From assembly GCF_900496975.1 (NCBI RefSeq), contig NZ_UFQC01000023.1, forward strand, positions 35,552 to 99,551: 64,000 nucleotides of DNA, written 5' to 3'. This stretch comes from Achromobacter veterisilvae. Lineage in GTDB: Bacteria; Pseudomonadota; Gammaproteobacteria; Burkholderiales; Burkholderiaceae_B. Shown in pieces: positions 8,132 to 17,097 of the stretch; the first letter of the stretch is position 1; each line of letters starts with the position of its first letter. Position numbers and translations under genes: made by a program. Below the pieces are notes generated by a model. That model was not told the DNA's origin. It worked only from the letters and a program-made list of their open reading frames with translations, and ran no database searches.

Positions 8132-9043
8132 ATGAAGCAAATCCAACTCGCCTTCCCGGAATGGCTGCAGGGCCGCGTGCGGCGCGTCGAAGACGTCCTG
8201 GACGATCTCCTGCCTCCCGCGGACGCGCTGCCCGCCCGCCTGCACGAAGCCATGCGGTACGCCGTTCTCGGCGGCGGCAAGCGGGTGCGGGCCGCGCTGG
8301 TCTATGCGGCCGGGCAGGCCTGCCCCGTCAGCGGCAGCGTCCTGGCCGTCGAGGCCTCGCTGGACCGCGCCGCCGCGGCGGTGGAACTGATCCACGCCTA
8401 TTCGCTGGTGCACGACGACCTGCCGTGCATGGATGACGATACGCTGCGCCGCGGCCGGCCCACGGCCCACGTGCAGTTCGACGAAGCCACCGCCATGCTG
8501 GCGGGCGACGCCCTGCAGCCGCTGGCCTTCGACCTGCTGGCTTCCATGCCGATCGCGCCCGCGCTGATCGTGCAGGCGACCCAGTCGCTGGCGCGCGCCG
8601 CCGGCAGCCAGGGCATGGCGGGCGGGCAGGCCATCGATCTGTTCAGCGTCGGCCGCGCGCTGTCGCGCGACGAACTGCAGACCATGCACAGCATGAAGAC
8701 GGGCGCCATGCTCGCGTGCAGCGTGGCCCTGGGCGGAATCGTGGCGGGCGCCAGCTCGGCCGCGCGCCAGGCGCTGGACGCCTACGCGCAGGCCGTGGGC
8801 CTGGCGTTCCAGGTCGTGGACGACATCCTCGACGTGACCGCCGACAGCGCCAGCCTGGGCAAGACGCCAGGCAAGGACGCGGCGGAGAACAAGCCCACCT
8901 ACGTATCGCTCCTGGGCCTTGCCGAGGCGCGGGCGTTTGCCGAAGAATTGCGCGAGGACGCGCTGGCCGCGTTGGCGCCGCTGGGCGAGGCGGGATCGCG
9001 CCTGGCCCAACTGGCCGACTTCATCGTCCTGCGGGACCGCTGA
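8132..9043 (+). CDS. ispA: Farnesyl (polyprenyl) diphosphate synthase
   Basis: This protein of about 303 residues condenses isopentenyl diphosphate with dimethylallyl and geranyl diphosphate to make farnesyl diphosphate. The two aspartate-rich motifs are visible: [11 protein letters not shown] and VVDDILD, along with [10 protein letters not shown] near the N-terminus and the KPTYVSLLG segment near the end. The chosen ATG at 8132 is seven bases after the xseB stop. An ATG at 8114, overlapping xseB, is an alternative that adds six residues. It forms an operon with xseB before it and dxs after it, linking it to the MEP isoprenoid route. Confidence 0.95.
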   Translation: MKQIQLAFPEWLQGRVRRVEDVLDDLLPPADALPARLHEAMRYAVLGGGKRVRAALVYAAGQACPVSGSVLAVEASLDRAAAAVELIHAYSLVHDDLPCMDDDTLRRGRPTAHVQFDEATAMLAGDALQPLAFDLLASMPIAPALIVQATQSLARAAGSQGMAGGQAIDLFSVGRALSRDELQTMHSMKTGAMLACSVALGGIVAGASSAARQALDAYAQAVGLAFQVVDDILDVTADSASLGKTPGKDAAENKPTYVSLLGLAEARAFAEELREDALAALAPLGEAGSRLAQLADFIVLRDR

Positions 9044-9096
9044 GCCGAGACAAGCCCGGGCTGGATGCAGGCCGGGACAACGAACCAAATAAAAGC

Positions 9097-10959
9097 ATGA
9101 CGACAGATTTATTGGACCGCATTCAATCCCCGGCAGACCTCAAGCGCCTGGATCGCCGCGAGCTCAAGAAGCTTGCGGACGAGCTGCGAGGCTTCGTGCT
9201 GGAATCGGTATCCAAAACGGGCGGGCACCTGTCGTCCAACCTGGGCACCGTCGAGCTCACGCTGGCCCTGCACCAGGTATTCGACACGCCCCACGACCGC
9301 ATCGTCTGGGACGTGGGCCACCAGTCCTACCCCCACAAGATCCTGACCGGCCGCCGCGCCGGCATGGCCCAACTGCGGCAGCAGGGCGGCATTTCGGGCT
9401 TTCCGAAGCGCAGCGAATCCGAGTACGACGCCTTCGGCACGGCGCACTCGTCCACGTCCATCTCGGCCGCGCTGGGCATGGCGGTCGCGTCGCGCAACGC
9501 CGGCGCGCAGCGCCAGCACATCGCCGTCATCGGCGACGGCGCGATGTCCGCCGGCATGGCGTTCGAGGCCATGAACAACGCGGGCGTCACACCCAACATC
9601 AACCTGCTGGTGATCCTGAACGACAACGACATGTCGATCTCGCCGCCGGTCGGGGCGCTGAACCGCTATCTGGCCCGCCTGATGTCGGGCCGCTTCTACG
9701 CGGCGGCCAAGAACGTCGGCCGCGCGGTGCTGCAGCACGTGCCGCCGGTGCTGGAACTGGCGCGCCGCTTCGAAGAGCACGCCAAGGGCATGGTCACGCC
9801 GGCCACGCTGTTCGAGGAATTCGGCTTCAACTACGTCGGCCCCATCGACGGGCACGACCTGGACGCCCTGGTGCCGACCCTGCAGAACCTGAAGGCCCTG
9901 CAGGGCCTGCAATTCCTGCACGTGGTGACGCGGAAAGGGCAGGGCTACAAGCTGGCCGAGGCGGATCCGGTCCTGTACCACGGCCCGGGCAAGTTCGATC
10001 CCGCGGTCGGCATCCAGCAGTCCAAGGCGCCGGGCAAGCGCACGTTCACCCAGGTGTTCGGCAAGTGGCTGTGCGACATGGCCGAGCAGGACTCGCGCCT
10101 GGTCGCCATCACGCCCGCCATGCGCGAGGGCAGCGGGCTGGTGGAGTTCGAGCAGCGCTTCCCGCAGCGGTACTTCGACGTGGGCATCGCCGAACAGCAC
10201 GCCGTGACGTTCGCCGCCGGCGTCGCCTGCGAAGGCCAGAAGCCCGTGGTCGCGATCTACTCCACCTTCCTGCAGCGCGGCTACGACCAGTTCATCCACG
10301 ACGTGGCGCTGCAGAACCTGGACGTCACGTTCGCGCTGGACCGCGCCGGCATCGTGGGCGCGGACGGCGCCACGCACGCCGGCAACTACGACATCGCCTT
10401 CCTGCGCTGCGTGCCCAATATGGTGGTGGCCACGCCGTCGGACGAAAACGAAACCCGCCTGCTGCTGTCGACCTGTTATCAGCATCCCGGCCCCGCGTCG
10501 GTGCGCTATCCCCGCGGCGCGGGCTGCGGCGCCGCGGAAGCGCCCGGCCTGGAAACCGTCGAACTCGGCCGGGGCGTGGTGCGCCGCGAAGGCGCGCGGA
10601 TCGCCATCCTGGGCTTCGGCACCCTGGTCCAGGCCGCGCTGGTCGCCGCCGAAAAGCTGGACGCGACCGTGGCCGACATGCGTTTCGCCAAGCCGATCGA
10701 CCGCGAACTGATCCTGGACCTGGCCGCCCGGCACGATGCGCTGGTCACGCTGGAAGACGCCTCCATCATGGGCGGGGCGGGCAGCGCGGTGCTGGAGACG
10801 CTGAGCGCCGCGGGCGTGCAGATTCCGGTGCTGCAACTGGGCCTGCCCGACGAGTTCATCGACCATGGCGAGCAATCGGCCCTGCTGGCCGGCATCGGCC
10901 TGGACGCCGCCGGCATCGAGCGCTCGATCCGCGCCCGCTACGCCGATCTGCCCGGCTGA
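9097..10959 (+). CDS. dxs: 1-deoxy-D-xylulose-5-phosphate synthase
   Basis: This 620-residue thiamine-diphosphate enzyme joins pyruvate and glyceraldehyde 3-phosphate, the first committed step of the MEP pathway. The cofactor motif begins at [18 protein letters not shown] and continues to [10 protein letters not shown]; the second half has the conserved [16 protein letters not shown] with the catalytic Glu, and [15 protein letters not shown]. The ATG at 9097 opens the usual N-terminus ending in [11 protein letters not shown]. Full length for the family. It sits 53 bp after ispA. No thiamine riboswitch-like structure was seen before it. Confidence 0.97.
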   Translation: MTTDLLDRIQSPADLKRLDRRELKKLADELRGFVLESVSKTGGHLSSNLGTVELTLALHQVFDTPHDRIVWDVGHQSYPHKILTGRRAGMAQLRQQGGISGFPKRSESEYDAFGTAHSSTSISAALGMAVASRNAGAQRQHIAVIGDGAMSAGMAFEAMNNAGVTPNINLLVILNDNDMSISPPVGALNRYLARLMSGRFYAAAKNVGRAVLQHVPPVLELARRFEEHAKGMVTPATLFEEFGFNYVGPIDGHDLDALVPTLQNLKALQGLQFLHVVTRKGQGYKLAEADPVLYHGPGKFDPAVGIQQSKAPGKRTFTQVFGKWLCDMAEQDSRLVAITPAMREGSGLVEFEQRFPQRYFDVGIAEQHAVTFAAGVACEGQKPVVAIYSTFLQRGYDQFIHDVALQNLDVTFALDRAGIVGADGATHAGNYDIAFLRCVPNMVVATPSDENETRLLLSTCYQHPGPASVRYPRGAGCGAAEAPGLETVELGRGVVRREGARIAILGFGTLVQAALVAAEKLDATVADMRFAKPIDRELILDLAARHDALVTLEDASIMGGAGSAVLETLSAAGVQIPVLQLGLPDEFIDHGEQSALLAGIGLDAAGIERSIRARYADLPG

Positions 10960-10962
10960 AGC

Positions 10963-11000
10963 TCCATGGGGCCCAGGCCCGGCGGCCTGGGCCCCATGGA
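10963..11000. repeat. Perfect 17-bp inverted repeat after dxs
   Basis: Arms 10963-10979 and 10984-11000 are perfectly complementary around a CGGC loop. The hairpin is very GC-rich and starts three bases after the dxs stop codon, but no T run follows on either strand. It may be a mRNA-stabilising 3' hairpin or a Rho-assisted terminator. Confidence 0.75.
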
Positions 11001-11145
11001 TGCAACACACTGTTCCGGCCCCGCCAACCTACGCGGAAAAGGGTTTTCCCTGGCGATTGCCGGCGTATGGGCGATAATGGCCCCCTTCTCTAGATTCCTG
11101 GGCGCGTGCGTATGCACGATTGAACGCCTAGACAGGTAAGCCGAA

Positions 11146-11943
11146 ATGAATTCTCCGATCGACCCCGCCATCGTGATGCCCGACGTCCAGAGTTCGGCGG
11201 ACACCCGGCACATCCCGATTCAGCGGGTGGGCATCCGTGGCGTGCGCCACCCCATGCTGGTTGAAAGCGGCGACGGTTCGCCCCAGGGCACCGTGGCCAA
11301 CTGGACGCTGACGGTGGCGCTGCCCCCCGAAGAAAAGGGGACGCATATGTCCCGCTTCGTGGCCCTGCTGGAAAAGTACCGCAGCACGCCCATGACGCCG
11401 GCCCTGTTCCGCGCCATGGCGGCCGACATGCTGCCGCTGCTGCACGCCGAGCGCGGCGACATTACCGCGGCGTTCCCGTATTTCATCAACAAGTCCGCCC
11501 CGATCTCCGGCGTGCAGAGCCTGCTGGACTACGAAGTCCAGTGGATCGCCCGCGCCCAGGGCGACGCCGTGGAATTCGAACTGATCGTGCAGGTGCCTGT
11601 CACCAGTCTCTGTCCGTGCTCGAAGGCCATTTCCGAGTACGGCGCGCACAACCAGCGCTCGCACGTCACCGTGTCCGCCATCCTGAACGGCGACATCGGC
11701 ATGGACAGCGTCATCCGCCTGATCGAAGAGGAAGGGTCGTGCGAACTGTGGGGCCTGCTGAAGCGCCCCGACGAAAAGTACGTCACCGAACGCGCCTACG
11801 ACAATCCCAAGTTCGTCGAAGACCTGGTGCGCGACGTGGCGGCCCGCCTGAACGCGCACCCCGGCATCGCCCGCTATCGCGTGGAAGCCGAGAACTTCGA
11901 ATCGATCCACAACCACTCGGCCTACGCCGTCGTGGAAGGCTGA
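11146..11943 (+). CDS. folE2: GTP cyclohydrolase FolE2 (type IB)
   Basis: This 265-residue enzyme converts GTP to 7,8-dihydroneopterin triphosphate, the first step of folate synthesis. The signature [20 protein letters not shown] carries the active-site cysteine and metal-binding histidine of the type IB enzyme. [10 protein letters not shown] near the C-terminus is also typical. The length agrees with the family. FolE2 can work with metals other than zinc, and in many bacteria it backs up FolE during zinc shortage; no Zur box was recognised upstream here. It is separated from dxs by a hairpin, so probably has its own promoter. A DUF817 gene follows after seven bases. Confidence 0.96.
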   Translation: MNSPIDPAIVMPDVQSSADTRHIPIQRVGIRGVRHPMLVESGDGSPQGTVANWTLTVALPPEEKGTHMSRFVALLEKYRSTPMTPALFRAMAADMLPLLHAERGDITAAFPYFINKSAPISGVQSLLDYEVQWIARAQGDAVEFELIVQVPVTSLCPCSKAISEYGAHNQRSHVTVSAILNGDIGMDSVIRLIEEEGSCELWGLLKRPDEKYVTERAYDNPKFVEDLVRDVAARLNAHPGIARYRVEAENFESIHNHSAYAVVEG

Positions 11944-11950
11944 GCCTCCC

Positions 11951-12874
11951 GTGCGCCATCCGGCGGCCAACGACTGGCCGCTCATCGCCGGACTGCAGGG
12001 TTGGGAATCGCGGCTGGCCGGCAATCTGGCCGGCCGCGGCCGTTTCGGCGTCGCGCTCTACGAGTTCTTCCGCTTCGGCGTGAAGCAGGCCTGGGCCTGC
12101 CTGTTCGGCGGCCTGATGTGCGCGTTGCTGCTGGGCACCCACTGGTGGTATCCGAAGGACGCCTTCCTGGCCCGCTACGATTTCCTGACCCTGGCGGCGC
12201 TGGGCATCCAGGCGGCGCTGCTGGCGCTGCGCATGGAAACCTGGAGCGAAGCCCGCGTGATCCTGATGTTCCACGTCGTGGGCACGGGGATGGAACTGTT
12301 CAAGACGGCGGCCGGCTCCTGGATCTATCCCGAGGCCAGCGTGCTGCGCGTCGGCGGCGTGCCGCTGTTCACGGGCTTCATGTACGCGGCGGTGGGCAGC
12401 TACCTGGCGCGGGTCTGGCGCCTGTTCGACTTCCGCTTCCGGGAGCATCCGCCGCTGGCGGCCACGGTGCTGCTGTCGGTGCTGATCTACCTGAATTTCT
12501 TCGCGCACCATTTCATCGCGGACTTCAGGCTCATCCTCTTCGCGCTGACCGCCGTCCTGTTCGCCCGCACCTGGGTGTACTTCCGGATCTGGCGCGACTA
12601 CCGCCGCATGCCCCTGCTGCTGGGGTTCACGCTGGTGGCCCTGTTCATCTGGTTCGCCGAGAACATCGGGACCTTCGCCAACGCCTGGCGCTACCCGAAC
12701 CAGTCCGGCGGCTGGGAATGGGTATCCGCCGCCAAACTGGGCTCGTGGTTCCTGCTCATGATCATCAGTTACGTGATGGTCAGCGTGGTCAACCGGCCCC
12801 GGGAAATCGATGTTGCCGATACGCCTCAGGCGGCGGGGCAGGGCGCGCGAAATAACGCGTCCCTTATTTCCTGA
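11951..12874 (+). CDS. DUF817-type integral membrane protein
   Basis: This 307-residue protein has about eight hydrophobic segments with short loops rich in Trp, Tyr and Arg. The features VGTGMELFKTAAGSW, PLFTGFMYAAVGSY and WFAENIGTFANAWRYPNQ are typical of the DUF817 family of uncharacterised inner-membrane proteins. It starts with GTG at 11951, seven bases after the folE2 stop codon, and is likely translated from the same message. Function unknown. The polar C-terminal tail is rich in Gln, Gly and Asn. Confidence 0.82.
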   Translation: MRHPAANDWPLIAGLQGWESRLAGNLAGRGRFGVALYEFFRFGVKQAWACLFGGLMCALLLGTHWWYPKDAFLARYDFLTLAALGIQAALLALRMETWSEARVILMFHVVGTGMELFKTAAGSWIYPEASVLRVGGVPLFTGFMYAAVGSYLARVWRLFDFRFREHPPLAATVLLSVLIYLNFFAHHFIADFRLILFALTAVLFARTWVYFRIWRDYRRMPLLLGFTLVALFIWFAENIGTFANAWRYPNQSGGWEWVSAAKLGSWFLLMIISYVMVSVVNRPREIDVADTPQAAGQGARNNASLIS

Positions 12875-12886
12875 CAGGCAGTCGGC

Positions 12887-12915
12887 TTGCGCCTGGCGGC
12901 CCAATCGGTGATAAT
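12887..12915 (+). promoter_or_regulatory. Probable sigma-70 promoter of the rpsF operon
   Basis: TTGCGC at 12887-12892 and GATAAT at 12910-12915 are separated by 17 bp. This sits about 150 bp upstream of rpsF, leaving a long leader that could fold into the structure listed next. Confidence 0.6.
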
Positions 12916-12977
12916 CGAGAGCTTTCTTGCTCGACCGCCCATGGTTTTTGGGTAGCGGGCTGCCCCTTGCGGGCCGA

Positions 12978-13029
12978 CGTCTTGCGTGCAAGCCACGACA
13001 TCCGTGATGGAAAGCGCGGGTGCAAGACG
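12978..13029 (+). promoter_or_regulatory. Candidate structured leader of rpsF (S6:S18-type control)
   Basis: CGTCTTGC (12978-12985) pairs with GCAAGACG (13022-13029), enclosing about 36 bases. A CCGGCG follows just before the AAGGAG ribosome site of rpsF. Many bacteria control rpsF by an S6:S18-binding leader hairpin with a CCG element. The match is only by position and an 8-bp stem, so this is tentative. Confidence 0.35.
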
Positions 13030-13064
13030 CCAGGCCGGCGAGACATCCTCAAGGAGTTTTACTC

Positions 13065-13439
13065 ATGCGTCACTACGAAGTAGTGTTTATCGTTCACCCC
13101 GACCAAAGCGAGCAAGTGCCCGCCATGGTCGAGCGTTACCAAGCGCTGGTCACGGGCCAAGGCGGCTCGGTTCACCGCCTGGAAGACTGGGGTCGCCGCC
13201 AACTGGCCTACCCGATCCAGAAGCTCGTCAAGGCTCACTACGTCTGCCTGAACATCGAGTGCGGCCAAGCCACGCTGGATGAGCTGGAACACTCGTTCCG
13301 CTACAACGACGCCGTTCTGCGCCACCTGGTCATCAAGACCAAGAAGGCCCAGACCACGCCCTCGATCATGATGAAGTCGGTCGAGCGCGAAGAAGCCCGC
13401 AAGGCTTCGGCGGAAGCGGCCGCGGCTCAGGCCGAGTAA
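13065..13439 (+). CDS. rpsF: 30S ribosomal protein S6
   Basis: This 124-residue protein binds 16S rRNA with S18 in the small subunit. [20 protein letters not shown] and the later [10 protein letters not shown] segment are characteristic, and the C-terminal tail is Ala/Glu-rich. The ATG at 13065 follows AAGGAG with suitable spacing; the frame is open further upstream but without S6 similarity. First gene of the rpsF-priB-rpsR-rplI operon. Confidence 0.97.
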   Translation: MRHYEVVFIVHPDQSEQVPAMVERYQALVTGQGGSVHRLEDWGRRQLAYPIQKLVKAHYVCLNIECGQATLDELEHSFRYNDAVLRHLVIKTKKAQTTPSIMMKSVEREEARKASAEAAAAQAE

Positions 13440-13490
13440 GCAGGGCTCACGCAGAGCTCTTCCCATGTGGTCACCTTGGTGCCTGGCAGG

Positions 13491-13814
13491 ATGAACAAGC
13501 TGGAACTCAGCGCCCGCGTTCTCGAATGCGAGCCTTTGCGCCACACTCCCGCCGGACTGCCAGCGCTGGAAATGCTGCTGGCCCACGAGTCCGAAGTCAT
13601 TGAAGCCGGCCTTCCGCGCCGCGTCGAATTGACGATCACGGCCGTGGCGTTGGGCGATCTGGCGCTGCTGTTGAAGAACACCGCTTTGGGGTCCGAATTG
13701 CTGGTGCAGGGGTTTCTGGCTCCCGCGCGCAAGGACTCGGTGAAGGTCAAGCTGCATTTGCAGCAGGCGCGCAAGATCGGCGGCAGTGCGGGACGCGATC
13801 CGCAGGTGGCCTGA
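13491..13814 (+). CDS. priB: Primosomal replication protein N (PriB)
   Basis: This 107-residue single-strand-DNA-binding OB-fold protein helps PriA reload the replication fork. Visible features are [34 protein letters not shown] and the final LHLQQARKI. It lies between rpsF and rpsR as in most beta- and gammaproteobacteria. ATG 13491 is the start that gives the normal length; no strong Shine-Dalgarno sequence precedes it, so coupling to rpsF translation is possible. Confidence 0.93.
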   Translation: MNKLELSARVLECEPLRHTPAGLPALEMLLAHESEVIEAGLPRRVELTITAVALGDLALLLKNTALGSELLVQGFLAPARKDSVKVKLHLQQARKIGGSAGRDPQVA

Positions 13815-13923
13815 AGGGAATGAGCAAGAGGCGCGATGAGCGCCTTCTGAATACGGATAGGTTATGGGGATTCGGACCCGATTCGGGTAAAAACCGGCCC
13901 CCTCAAACAAAGAGGCACATATC

Positions 13924-14196
13924 ATGGCTTTCTTCGGAAAACGCAAAGAAAAACGCAAATTCACGCAGCAGAACCCGCTCTTCAAGCGTCGCAAGTTCTG
14001 CCGCTTCACCGCCGCCGGCGTGGAAGAGATCGACTACAAGGATCTGGACACCCTGCGCGACTTCGTGCAAGAAAACGGCAAGATCATCCCGGCTCGCCTG
14101 ACCGGCACCAAGGCAATCTACCAGCGCCAACTGGACACGGCCATCAAGCGCGCGCGCTTCCTGGCCCTGTTGCCTTACACCGATAACCACAACTAA
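13924..14196 (+). CDS. rpsR: 30S ribosomal protein S18
   Basis: This 90-residue protein has the conserved [20 protein letters not shown] and [13 protein letters not shown] segments and binds 16S rRNA as a pair with S6. It follows priB after about 110 bp, which include a short hairpin around 13831-13845 (AGGCGC/GCGCCT) that may modulate expression. It is followed after 14 bp by rplI. Confidence 0.97.
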   Translation: MAFFGKRKEKRKFTQQNPLFKRRKFCRFTAAGVEEIDYKDLDTLRDFVQENGKIIPARLTGTKAIYQRQLDTAIKRARFLALLPYTDNHN

Positions 14197-14210
14197 TCCG
14201 GGGCATTGAA

Positions 14211-14666
14211 ATGCAAGTTATTCTGCTCGAAAAAGTCGTCAACCTGGGCAACCTCGGCGAAGTCGTCCGCGTGCGCGATGGCTACGCCCGCAACTTCCTG
14301 ATTCCCCAGAAGAAGGCCCGTCGCGCAACCGACGCCGCCATGAAGGAATTCGAAGCCCGCCGCGCCGAACTGGAAAAGGCCCAGGCTGAAAAGCTGGCCG
14401 CTGCCCAAGCCCTGGGCGAGCGCCTGTCCGGCTTCCAGTTGAAGGTCGTCCAGAAGGCCGGCGTCGACGGCCGCCTGTTCGGCTCGGTCACCAACGCCGA
14501 CATCGCCGAAGGTCTGAAGAAGGCCGGTTTCGAAGCCGTCGAAAAGGCGCAAGTGCGTCTGCCCAACGGTCAACTGAAGTCGGTCGGCGAGTTCCCGATC
14601 CAGGTTGCCCTGCACGCCGACGTCCTGGTGGACGTCACGGTTCTGGTCGAAGGCGAACTGTCCTAA
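14211..14666 (+). CDS. rplI: 50S ribosomal protein L9
   Basis: This 151-residue protein shows the N-terminal signature [19 protein letters not shown] with the RNA-binding [13 protein letters not shown], a long connecting helix (residues about 45-75) and a C-terminal domain containing GRLFGSVT. It is the last gene of the rpsF operon, ended by a strong terminator at 14683-14714. Confidence 0.97.
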   Translation: MQVILLEKVVNLGNLGEVVRVRDGYARNFLIPQKKARRATDAAMKEFEARRAELEKAQAEKLAAAQALGERLSGFQLKVVQKAGVDGRLFGSVTNADIAEGLKKAGFEAVEKAQVRLPNGQLKSVGEFPIQVALHADVLVDVTVLVEGELS

Positions 14667-14682
14667 GCCGGTACCGGCAGTG

Positions 14683-14714
14683 AAAAAAAGCCGGCCCGCG
14701 CGCCGGCTTTTTTT
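14683..14714 (+). terminator. Rho-independent terminator after rplI
   Basis: A 13-bp stem (14683-14695 with 14702-14714) around CCGCGC is followed by T residues to 14715. A-rich on the left and T-rich on the right, so it can work in both directions. Confidence 0.92.
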
Positions 14715-14764
14715 TGCCTAGTTTCCTGCCTAGCATCAGGCGCGGCGTTTTCCCAGAGGACCCC

Positions 14765-15604
14765 TTGACCCAGCCACCCGTTCATCACAACGCCCCTCCC
14801 GGCCTGCGAGCCTGGCTCGACAGCGTGGACGCGTCGCGTGAACCCTCGGTGCGGGACGTAACGATAGACGGCGTGCGCTGCATCATCAAGCGGCGGCGCC
14901 CCAGCATCGGCCGCGGCATCAGCTACGTCATGCGCTACACGCGCGCCCTGTTCCTGGGGGTGGGCTGCAAGCTGTTCCTGGGGGAATTCCCGCGGCCCGG
15001 CGTGCTGCTGCGCAACGGCCTTGCGCACGAGTCCCTGCGGCTCGGGCAACTGCTGAAGGCGGGCTGCCGCGTCCCCGAAGTATGGTGGCAGGAACAAGGC
15101 CTGCTCGTGCTGGAATACGTGGGCGAGGACCTGGCCGACCTGATCCGCAACGAAGAGACGACCTCCAGGCTGTGGCTGGCCCGGGCGGCCGCGGCCGACC
15201 TGGCCGCCTTCCATGCCCGCGGCATGTGGCATGGCGGCGCGCAGATACGCAACGTCACACTGCGCGACGGCGAACTGTGGCGCATCGATTTCGAAGAGAA
15301 TATCGGTTCGACCCTGTCGCGCCCGCTTGCCCAGGCCTACGATCTGTTCCAGATGCTGTCTTCGCTGGCGTCTTTGCGCAAATTGCCGGACGACACGGCC
15401 CGGACCTTGGGTACACTGGCCCTCGACGTCTATTTCGAGCACAACCCCGATCCCGAGGTCAAGGCCCGCCTGACGCGCCTGGCGCGCCTGCTTTGCGGCA
15501 CCGCCGCCCCCTTGCGCGCCGTGCTGGGCCGCCTGCCTTCCCGCGATATCCAGGGATTCTTCCGGGTCTCGGATATTCTGCAGCCGTTACTATTGAAGCC
15601 ATGA
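14765..15604 (+). CDS. Small kinase-like protein (Kdo/BUD32-type fold)
   Basis: This 279-residue protein resembles lipopolysaccharide (Kdo/InaA) kinases and small BUD32-like kinases. It has an N-lobe with IKRRRP, a hinge LLVLEYVGEDLADLI, a catalytic loop HGGAQIRN (His156 to Asn163) and a metal-binding RIDFEE (Asp175). The usual catalytic Asp of HGD/HRD is Gly158 here, so it may use another base or be a pseudokinase. The TTG at 14765 was chosen because AGAGGA precedes it at a good distance and the open frame further upstream runs through the rplI terminator. Its stop overlaps the dnaB start (ATGA at 15601), so the two are translationally coupled. Substrate unknown. Confidence 0.7.
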   Translation: MTQPPVHHNAPPGLRAWLDSVDASREPSVRDVTIDGVRCIIKRRRPSIGRGISYVMRYTRALFLGVGCKLFLGEFPRPGVLLRNGLAHESLRLGQLLKAGCRVPEVWWQEQGLLVLEYVGEDLADLIRNEETTSRLWLARAAAADLAAFHARGMWHGGAQIRNVTLRDGELWRIDFEENIGSTLSRPLAQAYDLFQMLSSLASLRKLPDDTARTLGTLALDVYFEHNPDPEVKARLTRLARLLCGTAAPLRAVLGRLPSRDIQGFFRVSDILQPLLLKP

Positions 15605-16983
15605 ACACACCCGCCGACTCCCAGCTCGAATACCTGCGCGTTCCTCCCCATTCCATCGAAGCGGAGCAGTCGGTGCTGGGCGGGCTGATGCTCGACAACG
15701 CGGCGTGGGACCGCATCGCCGACGTGCTGGTCGAAGAGGACTTCTACCGCCATGACCACCGGCTGATCTGGCATCACATCGCCAGGCTGATCGGGCTGGC
15801 GCGCCCGGCCGACGTCATCACCGTCCATGAATCGCTGGTCAGCGCCGGCAAGGCCGAGGACGCCGGCGGCCTGGCCTACCTGAACGCGCTGGCCCACAAC
15901 ACGCCGTCGGCGGCCAACATCCGCCGCTACGGCGAGATCGTGCGCGAGCGCGCGATGCTGCGCAAGCTGGTGTCCATCGCCGACGAGATCTCCTCCGCCG
16001 CCATGAATCCGCAGGGCAAGGAGGCGCGCCAGTTGCTGGACGAAGCCGAGTCCAAGGTGTTCCAGATCGCCCAGGAAGGCGCGCGCGGCGCCGCCGGCTT
16101 CCAGGAGATCCAGCCGCTGCTGACGCAGGTCGTGGAACGCATCGACGAGCTCTACCACCGCGAGAGCACCTCCGACGTGACGGGCGTGCCCACCGGCTTC
16201 ACCGACCTGGACAAGATGACCTCGGGCATGCAGGGCGGGGACCTGATCATCGTGGCCGGCCGCCCGTCCATGGGCAAGACCTCGTTCTCCATGAACATCG
16301 GCGAGCACGTCGCCATCGAAGAAGGCCTGCCCGTGGCGGTGTTCTCCATGGAAATGGGCGCCGTGCAGCTCGCCATGCGCATGCTGGGTTCGGTCGGCCT
16401 GCTGGACCAGCACCGCATGCGAACCGGCAAGCTGATCGCCGAGGACTGGCCGCGCGTGACCCATGCCGTGCAATTGATGCAGGACGCGCAGGTCTACATC
16501 GACGAATCCCCCGCGCTCAGCCCGATGGAAGTGCGCGCCCGCGCGCGCCGCCTGGCGCGCCAGTGCGGCCAGCTCGGCCTGATCATCATCGACTACCTGC
16601 AGCTCATGTCGGGCAATGGTTCGGGCGAGAACCGGGCTACCGAAGTGTCGGAAATCAGCCGTTCGCTCAAGGGGCTGGCCAAGGAACTCAACTGCCCGCT
16701 GATCGCGCTGTCGCAGTTGAACCGCAGCCTGGAACAGCGCCCCAACAAACGTCCCGTGATGAGCGATCTGCGCGAATCCGGCGCCATCGAACAGGACGCG
16801 GACGTGATTCTCTTCATTTACCGCGACGAGGTCTACAACCCCGATTCGCCGGACAAGGGCACCGCCGAGATCATCATCGGCAAGCAGCGTAACGGTCCCA
16901 TCGGCAGCGTGCGCCTGACCTTCCAGGGATCCAGCACGCGCTTCCTGAACTTCTCCGGCGCGCAGCCGCGGGACATGTACTGA
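15601..16983 (+). CDS. dnaB: Replicative DNA helicase DnaB
   Basis: This 460-residue hexameric 5'-3' helicase unwinds DNA at the replication fork. The N-terminal DnaG-interaction domain begins with VPPHSIEAEQSVLGGLMLDN. The RecA-like domain has the Walker A GRPSMGKTS, Walker B LIIIDYLQLM and ELNCPLIALSQLNRSLEQR. It starts by ATGA overlap with the upstream kinase-like gene. Normal length, no intein. Two inverted palindromic repeats follow it at 17005-17071. Confidence 0.97.
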   Translation: MNTPADSQLEYLRVPPHSIEAEQSVLGGLMLDNAAWDRIADVLVEEDFYRHDHRLIWHHIARLIGLARPADVITVHESLVSAGKAEDAGGLAYLNALAHNTPSAANIRRYGEIVRERAMLRKLVSIADEISSAAMNPQGKEARQLLDEAESKVFQIAQEGARGAAGFQEIQPLLTQVVERIDELYHRESTSDVTGVPTGFTDLDKMTSGMQGGDLIIVAGRPSMGKTSFSMNIGEHVAIEEGLPVAVFSMEMGAVQLAMRMLGSVGLLDQHRMRTGKLIAEDWPRVTHAVQLMQDAQVYIDESPALSPMEVRARARRLARQCGQLGLIIIDYLQLMSGNGSGENRATEVSEISRSLKGLAKELNCPLIALSQLNRSLEQRPNKRPVMSDLRESGAIEQDADVILFIYRDEVYNPDSPDKGTAEIIIGKQRNGPIGSVRLTFQGSSTRFLNFSGAQPRDMY

Positions 16984-17004
16984 CCCAGGCGTCAGACACT
17001 AGTC

Positions 17005-17071
17005 GGGTGTCAGACACCCGTACGAGACGCGCTTACGGATTGAAGCAGGCCTCCCCGGGTGTCTGACACCC
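17005..17071. repeat. Inverted pair of 15-bp palindromic repeats (REPIN-like)
   Basis: GGGTGTCAGACACCC at 17005-17019 and its reverse complement GGGTGTCTGACACCC at 17057-17071 face each other across a 37-bp spacer. The spacer on the reverse strand shares GCTTCAAT and part of its flank with the spacer of the tandem array at 39554-39963. A half copy (GTCAGACACT) lies at 16991-17000. Confidence 0.85.
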
Positions 17072-17097
17072 AGGCCCGCGGAACACCCACCCACATT

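Noticed and set aside
8960..9096. Thiamine riboswitch before dxs
   Set aside because: The gap to ispA is only 53 bp and the THI element was not found.
9109..11010. Long antisense open frames opposite dxs and many other genes
   Set aside because: Caused by high GC content; compositions are Arg/His/Gln-rich and follow the sense codon pattern.
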